From: Juglans regia | Lineage: Eukaryota; Streptophyta; Magnoliopsida; Fagales; Juglandaceae | NCBI RefSeq assembly: GCF_001411555.2 | Contig: NC_049905.1 | Coordinates: 10,073,053 to 10,137,052, forward strand | DNA length: 64,000 bases | Direction of reading: 5' to 3' | Notes under the pieces: generated by a model | What the model was told of the DNA's origin: nothing | The model's input: the letters and a program-made list of their open reading frames with translations, nothing else | The model's database searches: none | Made by a program: the position numbers and the translations under genes | Shown here: piece after piece, positions 45,051 to 57,049 of the stretch | Layout: each line of letters starts with the position of its first letter | Numbering within the stretch: position 1 is the stretch's first letter

Positions 45051-48000
45051 ATGGCGGGGGCAAGTGGAGGAAGATCTTTGGAAGAAACTCCAACTTGGGC
45101 TGTTGCAGTGGTCTGTTTTATTTTGGTTTTAATATCCATAATCATCGAGCACATCATCCATCTTATAGCAAAGGTATTGTAAATCTCTCAAAGAAATTCT
45201 CAATTTGCGCTCACGATCAACTATATATATATATATATAGAGTTCTGAACTGAAATATTGGAAATTATTGCACCAATTTGCAGTGGTTGAAGAAGAAACA
45301 TAAAAGGGCTTTATATGAGGCATTAGAAAAGATCAAATCAGGTACTACGAACGCCACGCACAGTTGATGATCTTTCCTTTTTAGACGATGATGATCTTAG
45401 ACCTATGAAAGCAAGCTGTGAATACGAAGATTCGAATTATATATAAAAATCTTTCAATTTTTCTGCTTAATTACTTTTTGGTTTTGCAGAGCTTATGTTA
45501 TTGGGATTTATATCCTTGCTTCTCACAGTCGGCCAAAGCCCTATATCTAACATATGCATATCGAAGTCACTCGGAGCAACGTGGCATCCATGCAGTAAGA
45601 AGAAAGAAGCCGATTTGAACAAGGAGGAGGACGAGGAAGAGGATTCTGAATCCCATCGACGGAAGCTACTGATGTTGTCGGATTCTGGTGGAAGTTTCCG
45701 ACGAATTTTGGCGTCGGCGTCGAATTCAGATAAATGTGCAGAAAAGGTGGGAAACACTACTTATAATATTCCGTCATTCATTTCAGCGCCTTCTAGGCTG
45801 AAAGAAAGTAGAAGAGCCAATGCATGACTAATTCCATCCGTTTAGACTCTAATTTCTTCTTCGTTTGTTTTTTTGTGAATATTCATGTTGAAATATGTTT
45901 TCTAAAAAAACGGCAACTACTGTCTTAATTCTCACTGCACATGATTCGACATAAACAAATATCTATTATAATGATTTCAAAGCTTACGTACGTAGAAGAT
46001 TTGATTTGAAAAACATAAAACAAAGCAAAATATAATTAGAAAAACGTTTGGAATTTGATGAAACCGTGTAGAATAATGGGAACGCTTGCTTTTACAAGAC
46101 AAACTTACAACCTACGGAATCAAATGTTTCCACGCGTTTGCATGCGTAGAAGTTGGGACTTGTGTCTTCATTTGTCTTGGGAGCTGGAGGAGGAGGAGGA
46201 GTACTACTTTCTTTGATATTTAACGTCCATATTAATTAATTTGCCATATATGCTTATAATAATTTGCAGGATAAAGTCCCATTTGTATCCAAGGATGGTA
46301 TCCATCAGCTACACATTTTTATCTTCGTGTTGGCTGTTTTCCATGTCCTCTACTGCGTCCTCACCCTAGCTTTGGGTAGAGCCAAGGTATTATATACACA
46401 TACGATTCCTCCATTAACTCTCTCTCTCTCTCTCTCTGGCTCGACAAAGCACTGGGAAATATTAATAAGGGCTGTTTGTTTCCAGATGAGACGTTGGAAG
46501 CACTGGGAAACTGAAACAAGAACAGTTGAATACCAGTTCTCACACGGTTAGCCCAAATTTCAATGAAGAAATAGCTACTTTTTGTGCTTGTAAACACCAT
46601 TTGGTATTAATGTTGTATATGCGACGTACAGATCCAGAACGATTCAGGTTTGCAAGGGACACTTCTTTTGGGAGAAGGCACTTGAGCTTCTGGACCAAAA
46701 CGCCTGCGCTCATGTGGATAGTAAGGAACTCTTTCTCTCATGATCATGATCGATCTTCCATTAATGAACATTAACTATATGTATCCAATTAACCGGCACA
46801 ATGAATTAATATTATTCAGCTATGCTCGCGTGATATTGTCCATTTTTCATTAAATGGTATTTAAGATGAAGGACAAGATTTTCAATGACGGAGTAAAGGA
46901 CACGATCGAAGTTGATCACTCAATTAGGAATTGAAAAAATTCCACTATTTAATGCATAGGTCCCACTTGCTTGTGATCACTTCCTGTACGCATCATGTTA
47001 TGATGAATTGCCGCTATCGCTAACGGTCTTTGTACGCAGTTGATTAGAAAGCGACGTGGGCTTCCCACCAATTGATTCCCCTCTTCGTATGCATTGCATG
47101 CATTTGACTTTTAGTTTGCCTTTTTTTTCTTTTTTTGGTAAAGCATTGATATTTGTTTTATCAAATTTATCTTTAAATTTTGAAAAAAATTATATATTTT
47201 TGATATATCTAAAATTTCCTTTTCTATAATTCTACATTGAATTAACTATTGAATTCATTAAATTAATAATATAATATTATTATTTTTATAATAATATTTT
47301 TATGTTTTTTTCATATTTTATAATTACATTAATCATATGTTAATTAATAATTTAATTTGATTCTTACATTATTATTACAAGACGGTTGGAGATTAAACGT
47401 GAATAAAAAAGATCGTTGGAAATTAAAAGTGAATAAAAAATAGATTTGATGGGTGAATAATAGCCCTTCAAATTTAAAGAAACATATCTATTTACTGTAA
47501 CTCAAAATTTTCTATTTGTCTCTTTAGCTAATTTAATATAGTTTTTTTTGATGAAATTTATTATATTTTACATTTAATTAGAAACTAATATGAATGCTCT
47601 AATATATTCCTATCTTCAATTGACGAGTCTGTACGTCCTAATTGGCTATTTAAATTGCAGGTGTGTTTCTTCAGGCAGTTTGTTAGGTCGGTTCCTAAAG
47701 TTGATTACTTGACCTTGCGGCATGGATTTATCATGGTAATTAATTCCTAGCTGTCCAAATCTTGCTTGCAATTAAGCATTATCTATATTTGGTTATTTAA
47801 TTGGGCCTGTGAAGGTCAAAGCTAGCTAGAGATCTCTCAAATTGTTGGGTTTGAATAGTAAAGTATTTTCAGATATTTTATAAATATTGAATATTAATAA
47901 AAAATAAATAAAAAATAAAAATAAAATAATAAATAATAGGAAGATATTATAAGAATACTTCTAAATTATCAAACTAAAAATAAGGAAAAAAAGTGTAATT

Positions 48001-50119
48001 ATTTGAGGATTAGCTAGCAATTTGCAGTGCAATTCATTTTTCTTCTTTGTTCCTAGATAATACTTCGCCTAGCTATGATGTTTCGAGTAATGTTTTGGCT
48101 CAGCCCTATGATTGATTGATGATCAGGAAGATCATGACTTTTTAATGGTCTGCAGGCACATTTGGCACCTCAAAGTCATCAGAAGTTTGACTTCCAAAAA
48201 TATATCAAAAGATCTCTGGAAGAGGATTTCAAGGTGGTTGTGGGAATCAGGTATGCTTTCTGACCCTTAATTTATTTATATAATATTATCTGAGAGATCG
48301 AGTCAATTATATCATATATCAGTCATTATCTGTTAAATCATGTACAGGTATATTATTAATCAATTAATTAATTATGGATGACTTATTTAATTATTTGGTT
48401 TTTTGGTTCTAAAATTTCAGCCCTCCCATCTGGTTCTTCGCGGTGATATTCTTACTATTCAACACTCACGGTAGGTAATTAAAGAACAATAAAAGTCCTA
48501 ACTCCGATGTATTATTTTTAGAAAACTGTTACATATAAAAAAAAATTATATATAATTCTCATACTTATTTATACTGGTTTTTAATATAGTAGTTGATATT
48601 TATTTATTTTTAATATTGCAGGCTGGAAATCTTATATATGGCTACCCTTTATCCCATTGATTGTAAGCATAAATAAATAAATATATATATATATATATAT
48701 AAATCCTTTTGATCACATGTCTGCTATAAATGTAACTAGCTAGCTAGCTGCATTAGCTTTTTTTTATTCAACATGAATACATAAAGCTGCTCCTGCATGC
48801 AGATCATCTTATTGGTGGGGACAAAGCTACAAGTGATCATAACCAAAATGGCATTGAGAATCCAAGAGAGAGGAGAGGTTGTGAAGGGGGTGCCTGTGGT
48901 TCAGCCAGGTGACCACCTCTTCTGGTTCAATCGCCCTCATCTCCTTCTTTACCTCATTAACTTTGTTCTCTTCCAGGTACTTATTCTAACTCATTTTCTA
49001 TCTTTTCTTTTTTCTTTTATTAAAAACATAAAATCCACTATATTATCGTTTATTACTTATATTAATTACCTCGATCTTTTGTGACCTTTTTTTTTTTTTT
49101 TTAATCTTAATTTTCCATTGCAGAATGCTTTCCAGCTTGCATTCTTCGCATGGGCTTGGGTAAGCTGCTACCACACAAACACACACACACACGCCCTCCC
49201 TCGATCTATTGAGCACTGCAAATGTAACAGTTTTTAGCGTTTCAGTAGTACTGTACTATTATATATTTCCTTTATGCTGAGAAGCTCGATCCTGTTTTTA
49301 TGTTTATTTCTTCAGTATGAATTCGGGTTGAAATCTTGTTTCCACGAGCATGTGGAGGATATCGTTATCAGAATCACAATGGGGTATGTCCCTAGCTAGA
49401 TCTATCAATTAACTTCTCAGATTTCTAGCCTTGAATCAGTTTGATCGATCAAATATTGAAAGATTTACTGAATGTATGCATGGTTGCGCTTTGAGTACAG
49501 GGTCCTCGTACAAATTCTGTGCAGCTACGTCACTCTCCCACTCTATGCCCTTGTAACGCAGGTAAAAACTCCACCTAGCTTGTTCATAGATCTGACATTG
49601 AAAAATTGGGCAAAAATCATTAAGCTTGATTTTACTGTTTTCTTATGGAATGAGAAGATGGGTTCGACCATGAAACCAACGATCTTCAACGACAGAGTAG
49701 CAGCGGCACTACGCAATTGGCACCACACCGCAAGGAAGCATATAAAGCAGCAAAAGGGCTCGGTCACCCCCATGTCGAGCAGACCCACCACCCCATCCCA
49801 CCATATGTCGCCGGTGCATCTCCTGCGCCATTACCGGAGCGAAATGGACAGCGTCCACACATCTCCAAGAAGATCCAACTTCGACATTGAAAAATATTGG
49901 GAAACCGATTCTCCCTCCCCGTCACACCGCCACAACCGGATAGCCGGCGAGGGTTCGTCCTCTTATCACCCCGGCCAACAACCCGACCAAATTAACGTCG
50001 AGTATGATAAGGATGTCAACGAAAGTAGTATTTCTTTTCCACAAACAGATCGCATGCAACATGAAATTAACCTCGACCCTCCTAAAGACTTCTCGTTTGA
50101 TAAAAGAACAAGTATGTGA
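45051..50119 (+). CDS. MLO-like seven-transmembrane protein, clade V type (15 exons)
   Basis: Exons: 45,051-45,173; 45,284-45,341; 45,490-45,746; 46,270-46,386; 46,486-46,546; 46,632-46,720; 47,661-47,735; 48,156-48,250; 48,421-48,470; 48,622-48,662; 48,803-48,976; 49,124-49,159; 49,316-49,383; 49,501-49,561; 49,658-50,119. All borders are GT-AG and phases agree, giving 588 aa with no internal stop. The protein opens [19 protein letters not shown], then the first membrane helix (about 15-40). Family landmarks include WHPCSKKKE in the first loop, PAL-MW and [38 protein letters not shown], the [12 protein letters not shown] block, and a calmodulin-binding helix with Trp456 ([14 protein letters not shown]). 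The tail ends with DFSF at 579-582. MLO proteins are plasma-membrane calcium-linked regulators; clade V members (for example AtMLO2/6/12) are powdery-mildew susceptibility factors. That role is inferred here from the signature. Confidence 0.95.
46721..47660 (+). other. Longest intron (intron 6) of the MLO-like gene, with repeat insertion
   Basis: The 940-bp intron holds an AT-rich repeat (about 47,140-47,600) sharing several blocks in order with intergenic sequence at 6,530-6,920. Splice sites are intact (GTAAGG start, TTGCAG end), so splicing is expected to be unaffected. Confidence 0.6.
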
Positions 50120-50889
50120 AGGAAATGATTATCAAGATCATGCCGTTTATATGTGGGAATTAATTTCCTACGTTTCATTGATTGGAAGAAGACGACGATA
50201 ATGAAGGGATGGAACTTCCAACCATATATGTTGCCCCATGATCGATGGGTCTGAATGTATACAGAGATCGACGTTCTTTAATTATTTTGCTTGTACAGCT
50301 TGTTACGATTGAAGATTTTGGTAAACAAAGCTGTCAAAGTTTCTACAAATTAAAGACGTTCCAAAACCCAAGAGCATTGACTCAACTTGCAATATTTATT
50401 GGTACTCGATCGGAGGATAATGTTTTAAGATTTGTTTTATTCCCTAAATAATCTGTTATTCTCATCATATATATTAAACCAGTACTGAAAGTTATTGGTC
50501 TAGCTAGATAGGTTAAAGTTCGAAGCATCAAGTACTGAATAAAGCCTGTTGGTCCTTCTTTCACCACGTGAAAGTAAGGTTTTCTCTCTTGAAAACTTTC
50601 AGAGTTTTTTCTTCTCTTGGACTCTGGGACAGCCTCCATGGCCCAGCACCTTCGTCATGTCCTCATATAGGAACCAATCACTGTGCACACTTTAACAATC
50701 GGCAACAAGCAACAAATTTGCACCGCTGCCCTTCACGTCCAGGCCGAAGCAATAGACAAGCCACCTCAACGTGCACTCAAGCCTTCATCAGCCCTTCCTG
50801 CCGCCTCAACCTTGCATGGACCCTATTATTTTATGACTTATATGTTATAATTCGTACTAGCTAATCTTATGTAGTACTAGAGTCTAAAT
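50120..50889. other. 3' flank of the MLO-like gene
   Basis: Expected to include the 3' untranslated region. The GC-richer stretch 50,620-50,815 has a 98-codon frame without family features. TGCATGGACCCTATT with nearby TTTTATGAC and TATGTTATAATT occurs at 50,812-50,850 and again, rearranged, at 50,895-50,965. Confidence 0.45.
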
Positions 50890-50894
50890 TATTA

Positions 50895-51155
50895 TTTTAT
50901 GACATATGTTATAATTATATAAGTACATCAAAATTAGAATGGACATGCATGGACCCTATTTTCTGCCATTAATTGAGAAGATCATGCAGTCAATTTTTAT
51001 TGTCCTCTACTACCCTTTGGTGATTTCCCCTATTTGTGCTGGTGGTTTTGGGATCATAATTCACAGTTTCACTAATCAAATTATATTCCAAACACTTTCT
51101 TTAACTAATTCTTGGATAAGATTGTATAATGTACGTATTGTTAATAGGATTGTAA
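50895..51155 (+). repeat. Inverted-repeat arm, left (partner 56,453-56,720)
   Basis: From AATGGACATGCATGGACCC to TATTGTTAATAGG this is the reverse complement of 56,453-56,670, with about 20 differences in about 215 bases by eye. Weaker similarity runs outward to near 50,895 (TTTATGAC...AAGTACATCAAAATTAG). It abuts the start of the LINE fragment. Confidence 0.85.
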
Positions 51156-51159
51156 TTAT

Positions 51160-53757
51160 AATCTGTAGTGTCTTTTACAACCATATACTATTGAGGAAGT
51201 CCAACAAGCTTTAATCCAAATGCTACCCATGAAAGCACCCCGGATGGGATATCTCTAATGTTTTTTTCTAAAAGTATTCGCATATTATCGGGGATTTGGT
51301 GGCTAAGATAGTGTTGTCCTCTCTAACTAAAGGTACTATCCCCTTTGAGTTGAATGAAACTTTTAATGTTTTTATACCAAAGAAAAGTCGGCTTGAGAAA
51401 ATTCAAGAATTTCAGCTTATCAGTTTATGCATTATTGTATATAAAATAATTGCTAAGATGATTGCAAATAGACTGATAATTATTTTACCACAAGTGATTT
51501 CTTCTAGTCAAAGTCTCTTTGTTCCTTGGAGGTTTATCACAAATAATATTCTTCTTACTTATGAGGCTTTCCACTCTATGAGAAGGAGGGGTAGACATGG
51601 GATAATGTCTATTAAGTTGTATATGAGTAAGGCTTACGATATGGTAGAGTGAAAGTTTCTTGAAAAAGTGTGGATTAAATTAGGTTCTGATAAAAAAAAA
51701 AAGGGTAGCTCTGATTTTGTCATGTATATCTTCGGTATCCTTCAAGATTTTAATTATTAGTGTGCCTACATCATCCTTTCTCCCTTTATGGAGATTGAGA
51801 CAAGGTGACCTGTTATCACCCTATTTGTTTATTTTGTGTACAAAAGGTTTATCTGCTCTTATCCAAGATGATGAAAATAGGAGGATAACTAAGGGGGTAA
51901 AAGTTTGTAATGGGGTGCCAACAATTAGTCACTTGTTGTTTGCTAATGGTAGTTTATTGTTTTGTCAAGCTACTTTTGTTGAAAATTCTACTCTTAATAA
52001 TTTGCTACAGATTTATGAAAATGCATCTGGACAACAACTAAATCTGGAAAAAATAGAGTTATTAATTAGTAGAAATGTTTGTTTGGATGAGTTTCAGGCT
52101 ATCAAGGATATCTGGAATGTACACTCCATTCAAGCACATGATCGTTATTTGGACTTGCCATCTTTTGTTGGGCTTTCTGAATTTATAACTTTACAGGATT
52201 TGAAGTCTCATGTTTGGGATAAATTCCTAGGTTGGAAATAAAAACTATTATCACAAGCTAGTGGATTAATTTTAATTGAAGTTGTGGTCCAAGCTAGCTC
52301 TTCCTACATTCACTATGAGTTGCTTCCAATTGCCTAAGTCTTTTTGTAAGGATTTAGAGAGCATGTTTGCTAGATTTTGGTGGGGATGGCATGGATCTGA
52401 ATGTAAAATACATTAGGTTAGTTAGGCTAAGATGTGTGCGTCTAAAATGCATGGAGGGTTGGGGTTCCATAATATAGAAAGGTTTAATCTTTCATTGCTT
52501 GCTAAACAAGGGTGAAGATTGTTGACTAATTCTGATTCCTTGTTGTATAAGGTTTTTAAAGCCAAGTATTTACCCCATACTTCATTTTTATAGTCAACTA
52601 TTGGGTGTAATCCTTCCTATGTGTGGAGGAGTATATGTGAAGTGAAGGATATTCTTATCAAGGGATGTCCTTGGTGAATTGGGAATGACGATATCATTAA
52701 TGTTTGGAAAGATCGATGGGTATCAACAAGGTTAGAATCTCTGGGGTCTCAACCTTCTCGGTTATTACCTTTGGAAGCGACTGTTAATATGTTGTTTAAT
52801 CTTTCATCTTGATCTTGGAAGGAAGAATTGATTAAAAACATCTATCATATCCGTCGAGTAGATCCGATTCGTTTTCCCCCCTTTTGTGGTTGAAAAGATT
52901 ATTCAAATTCCTTTGCATTCTTGGATTGTTGATAAGCTTGTTTGGGGTGGTAATAATAGTGGTAAGTATATTGTAAAATCAGGGTATTATTTTGCTTTGG
53001 TGTTGTTTAAAAATTCTGACCAATCTGAAAGTTCACAGTTAGGAAGGAAGTCTGGGTATTGGAGGAAGTTATGGAATTTGTTTCTATCTAACCAAGTTAA
53101 GAATTTTTCTTGGAGAGCTAGTAACAATAGCCTTCCAATAGAAATGAATTTATTGAAAAGGGGTGTTGTATCTGATGCTTAATTTGTGTTGTATCTAGCA
53201 AGAAGATCAAATTCATGCTCTGTGGTTGTGCCTAATTCACTATTTGTCAGATCTAGGCTTCAGTTCTGTTTTTTTTTTTGGTAGGAAGGAAAGATGGGTC
53301 TTTAATGTGGATGACATAGAAGCTTTAGCTGCTTTTGCGAGGTTTGCAGATGACTTAACAATTAGGATTTTCTGGTTTAATATTGGAAGGTGATTCTTTG
53401 ATTGTTATTGAAACTATAAAGTCTCATGAACCTAATTTTACTACGTACTCGGGCTTTTGATAATGGAAATTCAGTACTGTCTCCTAATATGTTTTTAGGA
53501 TTATCATGAGGTTGTTCATGTGGGAAGACAGGTTAATGAACAGCACATTTATTAGCTCAATCTGCAAAATGGATTGAAGATATATATGGCACAATGGTGG
53601 CAGTACTCCTATCCTGACTTTATTTTAAATAGGGTGATTTTCGATGTTGAATAGTAATTGTTTATTTGTATTTGTATTAAGAGATCGAAATTGTATGTTA
53701 ATGTAAGTTTTCTTATGTTCTTGAACTTTGAATGAAATCAGAAGTTTGTACAAAAAC
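51160..53757 (+). mobile_element. 5'-truncated LINE fragment, heavily decayed
   Basis: Covers the RT region through RNase H of an L1-type element; ORF1 and endonuclease are absent. Starts near YTIEEVQQALIQM (51,190) and ends with AATGAAATCAGAAGTTTGTACAAAAACA, similar to the tails of the other LINEs here. Many stops. The left border coincides with the inner end of the inverted-repeat arm. A clear target duplication was not found (TTAATAGGATT before and TTAAGGATT after are suggestive only). Confidence 0.82.
51296..53182 (+). pseudogene. LINE reverse transcriptase remnant
   Basis: Open runs 51,296-51,652, 51,717-52,241 and 52,886-53,182 with LISLCIIVYKIIAKMIANRL, SIKLYMSKAYDMVE, RLRQGDLLSPYLFILC and, where the catalytic FADD box should be, FANGSLLF (51,940-51,963). 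Further text (FWWGWHGSE, GNDDIINVWKDRW, FLSNQVKNFSWRA) follows the LINE connection region. The loss of both catalytic Asp residues and many stops make it non-functional. RNase H text near 53,330-53,640 is barely readable. Confidence 0.82.
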
Positions 53758-54600
53758 AAATTAAGGATTAATGGACAAAAAGCTAATCAACAAATTAAAA
53801 ATGATTGATCATGATCCAGATCATGACGGCCTCTATTTTTAGATTTTAAAATTGTTTTTAGGTTTAAACGAATCAAAACGAAAACATTTTTTAGGAGAAT
53901 GAATATATAAGGTCATGATCATATATCACGTGATTCAACTATATAAATTATTTGCCTAAAATTAAAATTATACATTTATAGATTTACGGAAATAATTAAT
54001 TAATGTACAAGAAATGCATGCCGTGCTAATTAATTAATTTCCAAAATGTATTTCATCAGTTCATCAGATCAATAACTCTCCATTAATCAAAAGCCACATT
54101 AATTTAGGCTCTGTTATAATATATATACATATATAACCACGAAAACTATATATTGGCTATATATAGAACCAACAGTAATAATTGCTCTTAGTTTGTTGTT
54201 AATTTATTTTGGGGCAAGAACAATCCCAACCTCCAAAGCAAGTAATGACCCCTCATCGCATACTCAAGAACAACGGTCCACTCCATTTTTAACTCATGTG
54301 AGGTTCAATCTAGATACAGTCATGTGATGTGCAAGTCTCGGGTATTTTTTTTAAGAAAGAGTGAAGTTTACTATTAAAAAATTAATTTTTTTCATATGGA
54401 TTCTATATTTATTCACTTTTTTTAAAAGGAGTGTGTGGCGCTTGTGCATTATATCACTGCAAATATCATTTCTCATATATTAATGATTGATCAACAGACT
54501 TGAATTAGGTGAAACCGTGTTCACGCTAATTTGGAGTATTAGATATTGCATAATTACCATAATTAGCAAGTAATTGTTTCGAGTTTTAATGGTGCTTAGC
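53758..54600. other. Intergenic DNA upstream of the polygalacturonase gene
   Basis: AT-rich. A copy of the MITE-like repeat seen at 7,745 lies at about 54,340-54,475 (AAAAAATTAATTTTTTTCATATGGATTC core). No gene. Confidence 0.5.
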
Positions 54601-54611
54601 TTCTCTACTCC

Positions 54612-54625
54612 ACTATATATATATC
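54612..54625 (+). promoter_or_regulatory. Probable TATA box of the polygalacturonase gene
   Basis: CACTATATATATATCC lies about 100 bp before the start codon, with a CCCCAACCTACCCACAC leader-like stretch after it. The distance suits a TATA box with a 5' leader of roughly 65-80 bp. Inferred from sequence only. Confidence 0.55.
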
Positions 54626-54722
54626 CCCAACCTACCCACACTTAAAATCATGTCATACAAATTACTCAATACTGATCATCTTGCATACAAATTACAACCT
54701 CAGACGATTCAAGAATTTCAAT

Positions 54723-56261
54723 ATGGGTTTGAAATTGAATATTGCAACCCTATCAGTACTTCTGTTTTTCCTAACATCGACTGCCAATGCCAAACCGGCC
54801 GTCTTTAATATTGTGAAGAAGTATGGAGGAAAGGCTAATGAGGATATCACCCTGGTATGCACTAATGCATTCCCAACCAACTTATACAATACTTTGAGAT
54901 TTAAAAAGAAAAAAGTATATGTTTTCTGCTAATTGCTTCCTGTGCTAATTAAACTCAGTTTCATGATTAATCATTTTGCATGTAGCCTTTGACAAATGCT
55001 TGGAACGATGCATGTGCAACGCCGGGTCAGAGTACAGTTGTGGTACCAGCTGGGACGTATAGGTTGGGCCCGGTGCAATTAAATGGTCCATGCAAGGGTC
55101 CCATTGAGCTTAAAGTTCGAGGCATCTTAGAGGCTCCAGGAGACCTTAGTTTTTTCAAATGGGGTAGTTGGGTCAGTTTTGAACGTGTAGACCAGTTAAC
55201 TTTGTCAGGCAATGGAACTTTTGATGGCCAAGGAAAATCTGTTTGGGGCAAATACAGTGGTGCCCTCCCAATTGTAAGTTCATGACTTCTATCTTTAATT
55301 AATTTTTGCCTAAATTTTCCATTCCATCCTTATAAGTCCTACCCTTAAAGCAATGTTTACACTTCAACCTTGTGGAGCTTAATAATGTTTTAAAAATGAA
55401 CAGAACATAAGGTTCGACTTCATCACCAATTCAATGATTCGGGGCATAACATCGTTGGATAGCAAACAGTTCCACTTGCATATTTTTGCATGCAAAAATG
55501 TTACCCTATTCCATTTAAATATCAGAGCACCTGGAGATAGCCCTAATACTGATGGAATCCACATGGGGCGATCAACTGGAATTAATATAATTGATTCGAA
55601 GATCGGAACCGGTGATGATTGTATTTCTCTCGGTGATGGAAATCGGGATATACTTATCCAAAAAGTTGCCTGTGGACCTGGCCATGGAATTAGCATAGGA
55701 AGTCTAGGTAAGTACGAGAATGAAGAACCTGTGATCGGGGTCAAAGTTCTTGATTGCAACCTAAGAAATACGATGAATGGTGTAAGAATCAAAACATGGC
55801 CTGCTTCGTTTCCTGGCATTGTCTCTAATATGCATTTTGAGAACATCTACATGAAAAATGTTAGCAATCCTGTCATCATAGATCAGGTGTACTGCCCATG
55901 GAATCAATGCAAAGCACAGGTGATTACATCACAAAGTACTAGTTTCATACTATTATCTTCGATCATATTCAAAATTTAAGAAATATTACCCATATCATAA
56001 GTATTTTGTTGTGTTTCTTGGTTGTAGATTCCCTCAAAGATTAAGATCAGCGGGGTTAGCTTCAAAAACATACGAGGCACCTCTCAAACTAAGGAGGCCG
56101 TCAAACTTTTATGCAGCAATGAAATACCATGTGAGAATGTGGAGATTAGTGACATAGACCTCGCATACCAGGGAAGCGACGGCCCTGCAACATCCCAATG
56201 TACTAATGCCAATCCCACCATTTCGGGCAAACAAAATCCTCCTGCATGTACTTTGAAATAA
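54723..56261 (+). CDS. Polygalacturonase, GH28, probable exopolygalacturonase (4 exons)
   Basis: Exons 54,723-54,854, 54,986-55,273, 55,404-55,919 and 56,028-56,261 have GT-AG borders, all in phase 0, giving 389 aa. The ATG at 54,723 is chosen over an in-frame ATG at 54,681 because it starts directly with a signal peptide ([20 protein letters not shown], cleavage near ANA-KP). The catalytic motifs of GH28 are complete: NTD at 188-190, DD at 211-212 (GTGDDCIS), GHG at 233-235 ([11 protein letters not shown]) and RIK at 268-270 (RIKTW). Length and the [10 protein letters not shown] opening fit plant exopolygalacturonases (EC 3.2.1.67), often pollen-specific, which trim galacturonic acid from pectin ends in the cell wall. 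Endo- versus exo-activity is inferred. No broken codons. Confidence 0.93.
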
Positions 56262-56452
56262 TTTGCTAATTAAGTTTGACGAGTTAGATAATATTTGTAT
56301 TTCTAATATAAGTGAATTGCTTGTGTTTGTATGGACACCGTAAGTACTCTTGGAAAAAATGTTTTTGATTCATAAACAGAACAAGTACTGTGATATTGTG
56401 TTAAATTTCATATACATGAATATACATTTGTTGCAGAGCTTTGCTACATACA

Positions 56453-56720
56453 GTCCTATTAACAATACCGTACATTATACAATCTTATCCGAGAATTAGT
56501 TGAAGAAAGTGTTTGGATTATAATGTGACTAGTGAAACTGCGAATTATGATCCCAAAACCACCAGCAGAAACTGGGGAAATCACCAAAAGATAGTAGAGG
56601 AAAGTTAAAAATGTCTGCATGATCTTCTCAATTAATGACATAAAATAGGGTCCCTGCATGCCCATTCTAATTTTGATGTACTTAATTATTTTTAATATAT
56701 AGCTAGCTTGTGTGTCATAA
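56453..56720 (-). repeat. Inverted-repeat arm, right (partner 50,895-51,155)
   Basis: Reverse complement of the left arm, starting at CCTATTAACAATACCG and reaching CCCATTCTAATTTTGATGTACTT, then weaker to near 56,720. It lies about 190 bp after the polygalacturonase stop codon. Confidence 0.85.
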
Positions 56721-57049
56721 AAAATCAGTTTTCTTATTTTACTTACCATTTGGCAATATGAAAAATGCATGACATTCCCTGGAAAGAAAACTTTTTTAAT
56801 TGCAAATTCTTATTTACCATAAAAACCGTTAATTAATTATATAAATTTTCTAGGACGGCATATATGATACTTTTTAATTTACCACAACAAGCTGTTTGTA
56901 TAGGTAGATTTTTCATCTTTTAAAAATGATAATTAATATACTTAAATAATATTTATTTTTAAAATATTTGAATGTCTTTCAATAAATTTCTATTATTAAA
57001 TTTATTTTGATTGTCTACGTCACAGCTTGGACCAATCTTATGAGCATTC
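56721..57049. other. Intergenic DNA, nothing recognised
   Basis: AT-rich sequence between the inverted-repeat arm and a CACTA-like relic. No ORF. Confidence 0.5.

Noticed and set aside
49472..49657. Open frame running through the last intron of the MLO-like gene
   Set aside because: Open by chance for one short intron. The GT at 49,562 and AG at 49,656 give the conserved MLO sequence across the junction; the read-through does not.
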